Below, one piece after another: positions 53,642 through 64,000 of a stretch of DNA of 64,000 nt. How positions within the stretch are numbered: the stretch's first letter is position 1; each line of letters opens with the position of its first letter. The stretch comes from Burhinus oedicnemus (lineage: Eukaryota; Chordata; Aves; Charadriiformes; Burhinidae), in contig VFFE01009152.1 of NCBI GenBank assembly GCA_008921705.1, forward strand, positions 849,162-913,161, in the 5' to 3' direction. Position numbers and translations under genes: made by a program. Under the pieces are notes generated by a model. That model did not search any database. It saw only the letters and a program-made list of their open reading frames with translations, and was not told the origin of the DNA.

Positions 53642-56600
53642 CTGCTAAAGAAGAGTAATACAGATATTTTTTTCTATCCTAGTTCTTAAGAAGATAGCAT
53701 TTTACATGCAAGAATGAAAGATCAAATAGAACCATGAAAGACTCTCAAAGGCAAGCAAGCATATGACTAGCAGCCTTAATTTAGTTGCTTTGAAGTGTAT
53801 CTTTTATGAACATATTTTACCAAACTCCTGATTTTGTTTTATTTGCCTCTAAGTTAAAAATTGTAGGGTTTTAAATAAGGAAGCAGGAAACACCACTTCC
53901 TTTCCCCTGTTTCCCCAACAGAGTATCTTGGTTGCACAGAAGGACCTTTATTTTGCTTAAGACTACAGAAAGCTATTTTTTCTGGCCAAAACCTACCTTT
54001 TTCATTTGAATGTAATACAGAACTTGTATTAAAGGTCTTGTGACATATATTCAATAATAATATTTTAATGGGTTTGGTTAGTAAAAAGGTGACTTTTCAG
54101 ACAAGAGAACTTGTTTGGATTGCAGATTCAAAATTGTTTTCCAGAACCATAGCCTTTCGTTTGCAGGAAAACACATTGCTACCATGTGAGCCATGACATT
54201 TTCAGAAGACATGTGAGCACATCATAATTAAAGCTACTCCAAGAAAGCCAGCAGAGGTTGGCTGTGGCTGCTTTGTTGCCATATTTCCTAGGAGATGGTC
54301 TACCTTAATAGTTTTTGTGTCTTTGTACATTTCAATACACTTTGCCTGTACATTACTGATTTGTTTCACTTCAGATCATTAGCTACAGAAGGCTGTTAAT
54401 CAACTGAACAATACCTATGTCCTCCCACAGATGCATGTACTTAAGGAAAAGAGTCTTTGAATCTTTAAAATATTGTTCCCCTCATGCGTACAGAGGATTA
54501 TTTGCAAGCCAGCAATCTCCAAAAGGGCAGATCCTCTGCTTTCCTGGTACTAGTTACCCCAGGTACCTGGTGTAGGCAAGTTAAAGCAATGGCCCCGAAA
54601 GACGTGTAATTTGAACAAAACCATAATTATAGGCAGATTCCCTGGACCATTCTCTGACACACAGGAATCCTGGAACCTTATTTCTGCAGCATTTTACTCT
54701 GTGGTGTTCATTAGTTTGAGCCTTTTGCCCAAGGCTTAAATTCAGTATTTTTCGAAGGAATGTGTATAAACATTCAAAATGGATGAAGTTACCATTATTC
54801 GACCTTTTTTTTTCTTAGAGAATACAATACCATGTTAAGTATTAACAGCCTTGCCTGCATGTGAGACAGTGGTATTATGTATAGCTACAACTGACACGTT
54901 GGACTTTCATGCACCACTGAGCATTGATTCTTCTCAGCCCAACAACGTACGTCAGAAGGTGGTAACAGGCAGTACTCCAAAAGATTAAACTACAAAGCCT
55001 GCCACTGTTTTCCAAACAAAAAACTGCCCCCAATATAAGTGCAGTTAACCTCTCCTTTTCTCACACAAAAGCTTCACTTCCCACTGGAGCTCCTGCCATG
55101 GCAGAATGTAACTTAATGCCAGTAAGTATATCAGAATAGAAATGAAAGTTAGCACCCGTTAGCACCCGTCATCAACCATGAGTTATGAGTAAGGTTAGAG
55201 AAACAGTTCTCTGAAGGCTCCCAACCCCTCTTCCCCCCACCAAGAAAGAAAACCAGCACATTCAAACTTCAATGGTATTATCCAGGAAATTCTTAAATAC
55301 ATGGTTTACCACGACTCACTTTGCTTTAAAAAAAAAAAAAAAGTTTTAAAGTAGTCTCATTAGACGAATCTGTAAGAATACACAACAGACTTAGGTCAGT
55401 ATCAGTGCAAAAGCTTATTTTTTTATGATGCACAGCTCCAACTGTCCAGAATGTATTGATCAAGAGCCTGGGATCCTTCACAAAAGACAGTTAGGACACA
55501 GATATTTATTTTATTTTCCATTTATTGATGCTACTAGGGAACTGACATTACAAATGAATGCCCTACATTTTTCTACCACTTCAGAGGATGTGCAGTGTTA
55601 ATTACTCTGTTTTGTCCAAGATGGAATAACCGTGTCTAAGACATAGATCAATGCAAGCAAGTCTATCAATCCCTTTACAGAGATTCCTTTATAGGGTAGC
55701 CACTTCTCTTAGCCTGGGTATTTTAAAACAACAACAAAAAAATTGACACAACTGTGACTCAGGGTTTTTCTCCCTGCTGCTTCTGTATCAGCCTCACAAA
55801 TAGAAAATACCTGAATAAAAGGACCTAAAAATCAGGGTGTCTCTCTTTTCCCCGCTTCGAATTTCAGGGTGTTCCTGCCTTTGCTAACAGTAGGAAAGCT
55901 TCATGGTGATTAGAAAATCTGAGAGCCCCAATGTAGATTAACTTGTCCCCATCCTGCTCTGCACAGACATGATAGAGTCAGAACCATACAGAAAAGGTGC
56001 TGCTATATCTGAAAGATTGCTATGTATAACCTTGAAGTCCTTAAGCTGCTCAAGTTCATTACTTATACAATGCATGAAAACACATGGGACCCTCAAATTA
56101 AGACTGGTAATGAATGTGAGCATAGGAAGGATTAATAAACCTTCTCATCAGGTACAGCAAAAAGCATGTCTGAAATCCTCCTTCCTGAACTTGGCGTTCT
56201 GAGTTTTGTTTTATAAGCTGAATCAGTCCCTTGGATTTATATGCCGAAATTGCTCTGGGTACAAGTGACTGTCTCACTTTTCTCTTTGAAAACACAGCTA
56301 GAAGAGGCAGCAAGAATAATGACATGAGTGCCTGGCCTTTATAAATGTCCTACAGATCTCTCCATGACCTGAAGGAACTAATTCCACATATTGCTAACTC
56401 CCAGAAGAATCTGACCATGTGGACGTTGCATATTAGTGATATCACGACCATACTTCTGCTCATTTCCTGACTTAAGTGAATATCTCATTGCTGATGATTT
56501 CCAGTTTAAATAAATCTCTCATTATTTGATTGACTGTCAGGAAGGACTGCTAATGATCTGCAACATAAATCAATTAGTACAGTAGCTCAGGACAAACTTT

Positions 56601-57069
56601 TCTGGTAAAACATGTGGAGACAAGCCTGGTTCCAAACAGGTCAGTAAGAAAATCCCTTATTTCAGCGAGCACAGGAACAGACACAGGCTTGGAAGCAAAG
56701 AAATCATAAATACACTAACCACCTGGGAATAACAAAAGCTTAAAACAATGAAGAAATTTTTGTTTTAACATTTTAAACTGTCCAATATTATTTCCAGTAT
56801 CATTCCAACCTCTTGGGCAATCTCCACAGGAATCAGCTATTAATCAAAGAATTAAAGACAAAGTCAATGGTACTTTCTTAAATCCTATGTTTTTATGTGA
56901 ATCAGTGATTACCAATCATGTTACTATCATAGCTGCACTATTACCAAAAGGTACTTACCACTTCATTAAAGTTCCACACTTGAAAATCACCAATACAAAA
57001 ATCTTTACTGCCCCATAAGCCTACAGACTTAAAGCCCCTGATGATGAATCATCATCATCAACAATTAAT
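53642..57069 (-). other. PDE8B: PDE8B intron 1, proximal part
   Basis: About 3.4 kb of AT-rich sequence. A 10-bp tandem duplication (GTTAGCACCC twice) lies at about 55149-55168. No repeat family or further exon recognised, and no CpG-rich first exon. Confidence 0.7.
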
Positions 57070-58318
57070 CATTACTGGTGACAGCCAACATGGCTTCACT
57101 ACAGGCAAATTGTGCCTGACAAATTTGGTGGCCTTCTACAACAGCATTACAGCATTGATGGATAAAGGAAGAGTGACTGATGTCATGTACCTGAACTTGT
57201 GAAAAGCATTTGACACTGTCCCACACAACATCCTTGCCTCTAAATTGGAGAGACATGGATATGATGGATGGACCACTTGGTGGATAAGAATTGGCTGGAT
57301 GGTTGCACTCAGAGAGTTGCGGTCAATGCCTGGATGTCCAAGTGGCGACCGAGACGAGTGGTGTTTCTAAGGGGTCAGTACTGGGACTAGTGCTGTTTAA
57401 CATCTTTGTTGGCTACATGGACAGCGGGTTGAGTGCACCCTCAGCAAGTCTGCTGACAACACCAAGCTGTGTGGAGGGGTCTACATGCTGGAGGGAAGAG
57501 ATGCCATCCAGAGGGACGTGGACAGGCTTGAGAGGTGGGCCCACACAAGCCTCATGAAATTCAACAAGGCCAAGTGCAAGGTCCTGCACGTGGGTTGGGG
57601 CAATCCCAAGCAGAAATACAGGCCCTGAGGAGAGGGACTTCAGGGCATTGGTGGATGAGAAGCTCAACATGATCCAGCAACATGCACTCACAGCCCAGAA
57701 GGCCAACTGTATCCTGGGCTGCATCAAAAAAAAGCGTGGCCAGCAGGTTGAGGGAGGTGATTCTGCCCCTCTACTCTGCTCTGGTGAGACCCCACCTGGA
57801 GTACTGTGTCAATCTCTGCAGCCCCCAACATAAGAAGGGCGTGGACCTGTTGGAGCGGGTCCAGAGGAGGACTACCAAGGTGATCAGAGGGATGGAACAC
57901 CTGTCCTATGAAGACAGGCTGAGAGAGTTGGGGTTGTTCAGCCTGGAGAAGAGAAGGCTCTTCGGGAGACCTCATAGCAGCCTTCCAGTACTTAAAGGGG
58001 GCCTGCAGAAAAGATGGGGAAGGACTCTTTATCAGGGACTGTAGCGACAGGATGAGGGGTAACGGTTTTAAACTCAAAGAGGGTAGATTTAGATTAGATA
58101 TTAGAAAGAAATTCTTTACTGTGAGAGTGGTTAGACACTGAAACAGGGTGTTCAGAGAAGCTGTGGATGCCCCATCCCTGGGGGTGTTCAAGGCCAGGCT
58201 GGATGGGGCTTTGAGCAATCTGGTCTAGTGGGAGGTGTTCCTGCCCATGGCAGAGGGGTTGGAAACTAGATGATGTTTAAGGTCCCTTTCAACTCTAACC
58301 ATTCTATGATTCTATGAT
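57070..58318 (+). mobile_element. CR1 LINE 3' fragment, 1.25 kb, antisense to PDE8B
   Basis: Plus-strand CR1 from inside the reverse transcriptase (GACAGCCAACATGGCTTCAC) to the tail ATTCTATGATTCTATGAT. The RT motif [14 protein letters not shown] is visible but a stop precedes it, and the frame is broken several times. Later parts read [15 protein letters not shown] and [11 protein letters not shown]. It has the LTR-free, 5'-truncated structure typical of CR1, and is of a different subfamily from the next copy. Confidence 0.95.
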
Positions 58319-58587
58319 AATTAGTAACACAACCACTGTAAAAGTAATGACTAACTAGTACAGCAAAATCTTCTCGAATGATTCTTAACTGCTCCAGAGC
58401 AACAACAGCAACCAAGCACTGAAGCAAAGGTGTTGGTGAGTTCAGCCTCCTAGAAAGACTCAGGATGGATACGCCAGTTGAGAAGCATTGCACAGATGCC
58501 AACGTTATCTATGGACACACTTTTGCCCTGAAGACTCCTTCCCCCAACCCTATATATCTTCTTTCCCCTTCAGTCACTCCCACATTG
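58319..58587. other. spacer between two CR1 copies
   Basis: About 270 bp of intron sequence between two CR1 elements, with a C/T-rich end at 58530-58580. Part could be further CR1 sequence that I cannot align by eye. Confidence 0.6.
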
Positions 58588-59989
58588 ATGCATGCCAAGC
58601 CACTCTCCATCATTTATCAGAGGTCCTGGTCAATGGGGGAGGTCCCAGACAACTACAAGAAGGGCCGGAAGGAGGATCCAGGCAACTACAGGCCTGTCAG
58701 CCTGACTTCCGTACCAGGAAAGATCATGGAACAGTTCATCCTGAGTGCACTCCCGTGGCCTCAGGCCCAGTCAGCATGGGTTCATGAAAGGCAGGTCCTG
58801 CTTGACCAACCTCATCTCCTTTTATGACCAGGTGACCCACCTAGTGGATGAAGGAAAGGCTGTGGATGTTGTCTACTTGGACTTTAGTAAGGCCTTTGAC
58901 ACAGTCTCCCACAGCATTCTGCCAGAGAAGCTGGCAACCCATGGCTTAGACAGGTGTACTCTTCGCTGGGTTAAAAACTGGCTGGATGGCCGAGCCCAGA
59001 GAGTTGTGGTGAATGGCATTAAATGCAGTTGGTGGCAGGTCTCAGGCAGTGTTCCTCATGGCTCAGTTTTAGGGCCAGCCTTGTTTAATATCTTTACTGA
59101 TGGTCTGGACGAGGGAATTAAGTTTGCAGATGACACCAAATTCAGTGGGAGTGTTGATCTGCTTGAGGGTAGGAAGGCTCTGCAGAGAGATCTGGACAGA
59201 CTGGATCGATGGGCTGAAGCCAACTGCATGAGGTTTAACATGGCCAAGTACTGGGTCCTGCACTTTGGTCACAACAACCCCAGGCAACGCTACAGGCTTG
59301 GGGAGGAGTGGCTGGAAAGCTGCCTGGCAGAAAAGGATCTGGGGGTCCTGGTGGACAGCCGGCTGAACATGAGCCAGTAGTGTGCCCAGGTAGCCAAGGC
59401 GGCCAACGGCATCTTGGCCTGTATCAAGAATAGTGTGGCCAGCAGGAGTAGGGAAGTGATCGTGCCCCTGTACTCAGCGCTGGTGAGGCCGCAGCTTGAG
59501 TTCAGTTTTGGGCTCCACAGTATAGGAGGGACATTGAGGTGCTGGAGCGTGTCCAGAGAAGGGCAACAAAGCTGGTGAGGGGTCTGGAGAACATGTCTTA
59601 TGAGGAGTGGCTGAGGGAATTAGGATTGTTTAGTCTGGAGAAGAGAAGGTTGAGGGGAGACCTTATTGCTCTCTGTAACTACCTGAAAGGAGGCTGTAGT
59701 GAGATGGGAGCTGATCTCTTCTTCCACGTAACAAGTGATAGGACAAGAGGAAACAGCCTCAAGTTGCACCAGGGGAGGTTTAGGCTGGACATTAGGAAAA
59801 TTTTTTTCACTGAAAGAGTTGTCAAATATTGGAACAGGCTGCCCAGGGAGGTGGTTGAGTCACCATCCCTAGATGCGTTTAAAAGTCGTGTAGATATGGT
59901 TTAGTGGCGGACCTGGTAGAATAGGGTCAATGGTTGGACTAGATGATCTTAAAGGTCTTTTCCAACCCAAATGATTCTATGTTTCTATC
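58588..59989 (+). mobile_element. CR1 LINE 3' fragment, 1.4 kb, with 211-codon RT frame
   Basis: Plus-strand CR1 starting near CCAAGCCACTCTCCATCATT and ending with GATTCTATG. An open frame (58745-59380) covers much of the reverse transcriptase, with [15 protein letters not shown] and the catalytic FADDTK, and ends at a TAG where CR1 has Gln. A second frame (59539-59904) holds the ORF end ([17 protein letters not shown]). A short internal deletion near 58650 removes about 25 bp of the usual sequence. It is not an active copy. Confidence 0.95.
58745..59380 (+). pseudogene. CR1 reverse transcriptase remnant (ORF2 part)
   Basis: 211 codons. RT motifs in order: [26 protein letters not shown], then FADDTK with the catalytic Asp pair, and [12 protein letters not shown]. 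The N-terminal endonuclease and early RT are missing and a premature TAG cuts the frame after VDSRLNMSQ, so this is a dead fragment of a cellular non-LTR retrotransposon and not a host gene. Confidence 0.93.
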
Positions 59990-62900
59990 CTTTCCTTCAC
60001 CTTTGCAGTATGTTTTCAGATCTCTGTCCCTTTGGTTTTGTAAGCAGGTAACCAGACTCTCTTCTCAACATGGCTATAGCTGTACTGTTGTGGTCCCCTG
60101 GCTCCATCTCCCCATCTTTGCTAGGGCTCATTTGCACTTCTCTCCAGCTCAGCTTTCCCCATCTACACTGCTGGTGAGGGCTGACACCTCAGCTATTATC
60201 ATTTCCATATTTGATTATACCACTATTATCAACCTCAAATCCCATCCCCTTTTCTCCTGGTCAAATTGCAGTCCTGAAAAGGATTACAACTATGTGTGAC
60301 CTCAACACTGGTCTTAGCGTTACTTGAATTCCCTTACTAGACACAGGGCCCACAACTGTTCTCCAACATTCCTGGCCTGCAGCTGGTGTCCTGCTCCAAC
60401 ACACATGACCAGGGTGTCCAGCACTGTTCAGCAGCATTGCAGCCCTCTCTTCTTCCCTTTCTTTTCTTTGTCTTGTCTTTCTTAGCAGAACTATATCCCA
60501 ATCTTTCTCCTCTTCTTTTATTTTTTTGTCACATCTGGTCCACTCAACTTACATCCGTTGGCATTTTTCTATAGTTTAACAGTTGGACATTCTTTCTCTG
60601 GAGTCTCCCTATGCTTATTCTCCAGCTTCAGCTGCTGCAGGGACTACCACCTGACTTGTCTAGCAATTTGTGTGTATTAAAGAAGGAAAGGATTTACAGG
60701 AGAAAAATCCAGAACTCTTTTCACAAAGATGCCACCTCTGACTCAAGAAGCCCCTAAATGATAAGCTGGCAAAGGCTGGGAGAATAAACGGGATAGAACA
60801 TTACACGCTCCTCCTGCTTGAGACGGTCCTGAGCCAGATGGCTTTTGGCCTGACCTCCATGGCTTTTCCAGACACCATCCTTTCCTGATTCATTCAGTTG
60901 ACTGGCTGCCTCTGTTCATCCACTCCACCCACCAATACAGCTACTCTCCCAGCTCTCTTTGATGGAGCACTGCTTGCTGTCGTCAAGTTCTGTTTTTTTA
61001 TTCTGTCCTTGCTGTGGCTTCCAGTTGACTTGTGCTTCTGCTTTCTCAGCTGCTCATACCCTGCATTTCCCTGGCTCTCACTAGAGGGCTGCCAACTCAC
61101 TCTGCTCCACAAGCTGCTCCAGTCATGCCAGCCAGCTGCCACCTTTCTTCTTTTTCTTGATCACAAGAAACAAATTATTTGCTCCAAAAACACAGCTCCA
61201 TGAATACTTGCCTCTATATCCCTCTGCTCCAGACCTCTTTCCACTTTTGGCAACAGGTATCTCAGCTTTTCTCTCTGCATGTGTCTTGCTGTCATTTTCG
61301 GTAAACCCCCCTTCCAAATCCTTGTCTCCCCCATCAGTCTCTACCTGCAACCTTCTCTCAGTCACAGTGAGTACTGCCACCAACCTTCTTCTGCTCACAC
61401 CCATAATCTGTAAGTCAACATCCACTTGAGCTTCTCTTAAGTCCTCCTACCCTGGCTCTTTCTAAGTTCATTCTACAGTATCCATAAGATGTGGCCTTTC
61501 CTTCTCAACTATCTGCAGTTTCACCATCCAGGTCTCTTATTTTCCCTGCAGATTATTACAACATCCTTCTCTTTAGCTGTGACATAAGAAAACTTGCCAA
61601 GCTTTCATTTGACTTGCAGAAAGGCACAGACAAAATCTTCTCTGCAGATGAAAGGAATAGAGAAAATAAAATAAAAGGGCTGCAAACAAACCTGTCTTCT
61701 CTCTGAAGACCTTTCTCAGCCTATTTCTCATCCCAATGTGAATTATCTCTACTCCCTTTGCTTGGGATGTCGGGCTGTGTGGCCTGACTGTTGAGTTTTC
61801 AAGCTTTCAGTTTTTCATGATCTCTGCATTTTTGCAATGCTGACAAACAACAACAAAAAGTAACACCAAAAGCCATGCCCTCAAGTGTTTAGATGGTTTG
61901 TAGATGTGATGGTGTCATTCTTACAATATTGTCTCACTCCTCTCATCTGTGCCCCTGTTAACATTCCATCAACAGTTACAGGCTACTCTGTGGAACGTAG
62001 CAATGCCATTTCCAGTTTCCATTGTACAGCCCTTCCACAGTGGCATCCTAGTCTTTTAAACAATACGCATGGCTGTGGCTTTTTTGCTTTGTCGAAAAGC
62101 AAACATACCCAGGGCCAGCATATGCAAAAAAATCTAGTACTTGCAACATTTTTATCACTTTGTAGGTTTATTCTTTCAAATAGTATCTGTATATTTGGAT
62201 TCTTGACTAAAATTTATTACCTCACTTTATGCTTTTTCTGCTCAAGGAAACGTTAATGAATTTCTACCTTAAATAAAAGCAAAACAAGGACAAAAACAAC
62301 ATCCACACATAGTTTGCATAAAGCATTAGAGTACAAAATAGTTTTAAGATAGGATGGAAACTGCAACCAAATTTTTTCAGAATATTGGTATATTAAAAGT
62401 ACAGCCCTGAATTTTTATAAACCTTGCACAAAAGTGGTGTTTTCCCATGTTTTCAGGAATTAGTTCAGCTCTTATTACTGTAGAAAATACAATCAGTACC
62501 AAGCTCCCTTTAAAGGAAATTTGAATGTTTTGAAAACAATCTCTCTTCTCCATAATTATACAATTGCTGATTGAAGCAAGTGGGATGTGAGTGTTTGGAA
62601 TTTAGGTCGTTTTGTTTTGCAAAATTTTCGGTTAAATTTCAGAATGCTTTCTGGTTTTAAGAAAGTGTTATTTAAAATGTGGGACCTCAAATAAGTTAAT
62701 GCTATAAAAAGCCCAAAATCAAACCCATTTTTACAGCATACTCCATAAAAAAGAGTATTAAACAGTTTCACTACAAAACTGTAAGATAAGCACATTTTTT
62801 CCCTAATATATTAATTTAGCTCTCATTTAGGAGGTCTGCAATATATTTGCATCTCAGTTTTAACTCATGCAGCATAGCATTTCCCCAACCTAATGATTTA

Positions 62901-64000
62901 ATCACTTAAAGCTTATCTATACGTCAGGAACATTTTACTGTGTAGTTCTGAGTGTACTCTTCCCATATGTATAAGCAAAATTAACGATCCATAATGGATT
63001 CTCCTCTTCCAGATACTATATGCGATTTTATTGACAAGCAATAAACCTCAAAATTCCCTTGGGGGAAGAAAAAAAGTCTTTTACTTATGTAGCTATCACA
63101 CATACAACTACTCAACTGGACCAAATCCTCATGTCAGGACAACACACACCAAGGCACGTAGCATTAAAACACTACATGGACAGGAAATAAACTGGACCCA
63201 AATGCACAAAGACACGTAGGTTTGGCAGGCTCTGCTGTACTTTCATGCACCTAGCTCAAGGGTAGATTTCACAAACCTGCAACTGGTTCTGCTGCGTCCC
63301 AAAAGCAAGCAGAATTGGGATGAGGCCCTCTCAATGCCTCCAGTTAAAGCTATGTCACTGCACACAAGGGCACTGAAAATTTATAAGGGAGAGGGAGAAA
63401 GTGAAGGGGAAGAAGAGCCTTCCCTTCCATGACCACCCTCACGTCCGGGCAATGAAATCAGGTTCCTGTTGTATACTCTCTCCCTCACCCATGACCCTTG
63501 CACTCCTTTTTGCAGTGGCTTGTGCCTGAAAAGGACCCTGAAGCATTGTCTAACTTCCTTTCCCACCTCCCTCTTGCCCATCAACTTTGCTTTCACCTGG
63601 TGGGGGAGCACTCATCTGGGAGAGAAGTGTTTGAAACCAAGTTTGGCTGGGCATAGGTTATTGTATACCAGATGCACCAGCCCACTGTTGTCCCTGCACT
63701 TCCCATGTACTCTGAGAATACCAGCCTGACTGGGTCCTTCAGGGGACCGGCCATAGTTCTGGCTGTGAACTCCACATATTCTCCAGTGTGAGGTATGTTC
63801 CAGGACAGCATATCTTAGTAGAGATTGGCAGCAGTTCTGGAGATAAGCAGAAATTCTCATAAACACCTCAAAGTCTAAGGATCAAATGGCTAAAGCTGAA
63901 TTTCTGTGAACTACACAGCAGGTAACATATTGGATGCTTAAGTTGTTCTTTGAGTTTGGTTCTCAGAGTCTGTTCCTACAACTGCTTCTGTGCAAAGCTG
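59990..64000 (-). other. PDE8B: PDE8B intron 1, distal part
   Basis: About 4 kb following the CR1 pair. Between about 60000 and 61740 the plus strand is pyrimidine-rich with long C/T runs and several overlapping 80-120-codon frames. The remainder is AT-rich up to 63300, then more GC-rich. I recognise no gene, exon or repeat family in it. Confidence 0.65.
60000..61740. other. pyrimidine-rich stretch of unknown origin
   Basis: Plus strand strongly enriched in C and T (for example TCTTCCCTTTCTTTTCTTTG at 60448-60467) with unusual abundance of CTCC and CTGC. It starts at the CR1 3' end and has different composition from flanking intron. It could be old repeat, a decayed retrocopy or simple compositional drift. 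Confidence 0.45.

Noticed and set aside
57724..58218. 164-codon minus-strand frame
   Set aside because: Antisense shadow of the CR1 copy at 57070-58318; Pro/Leu/Ser-rich as usual for antisense CR1.
53642..64000. Search for PDE8B first exon and promoter
   Set aside because: No GC-rich segment or N-terminal coding sequence matching the family; intron 1 is very long in mammals, so exon 1 is probably beyond the window.

Overview
This is a window of vertebrate, almost certainly bird, nuclear DNA. It holds two multi-exon genes with GT-AG introns, about 40% GC, and many CR1 LINE fragments with the typical avian 3' tail of ATTCTATG-like octamers. It also has a CpG-rich solo LTR of the kind common in bird genomes. 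The two genes converge tail to tail, WDR41 on + and PDE8B on -. The same pair are neighbours on human 5q13-q14, and that segment corresponds to bird chromosome Z, so a Z location is likely but not shown by the sequence.

Layout. 1-6875: the last four coding exons of WDR41, about 165 C-terminal residues, then its 3'UTR. About 7.6-12.1 kb: the gap between the genes, with a low-complexity A/C-rich patch, a 356-bp solo LTR (9648-10003) in a perfect 5-bp target duplication, and the probable 3'UTR of PDE8B. 12102-53641: 21 consecutive coding exons of PDE8B on the minus strand. They join in frame at every junction (2346 bp, 781 codons plus stop) and cover the receiver-like domain, the PAS domain, the linker and the whole catalytic domain. 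Only the N-terminal first coding exon is missing. 53645-64000: PDE8B intron 1, with two head-to-tail CR1 copies and a pyrimidine-rich stretch. I recognise no further gene.

Function. WDR41 is a WD-repeat protein that, with C9orf72 and SMCR8, forms a complex recruited to lysosomes. PDE8B is a high-affinity, IBMX-insensitive cAMP phosphodiesterase. I see no functional link between them beyond being neighbours.

Most interesting observations: (1) a CR1 copy in the sense orientation ends 13 bp before a PDE8B coding exon, so the branch point of that intron probably lies inside the transposon; (2) an unannotated 84-bp candidate cassette exon (30107-30190) fits exactly between two phase-0 boundaries in the PDE8B linker; (3) a tandem NAGNAG acceptor lies at the second coding exon; (4) the solo LTR looks young. 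There is no operon, CRISPR array or other prokaryote-type system here.
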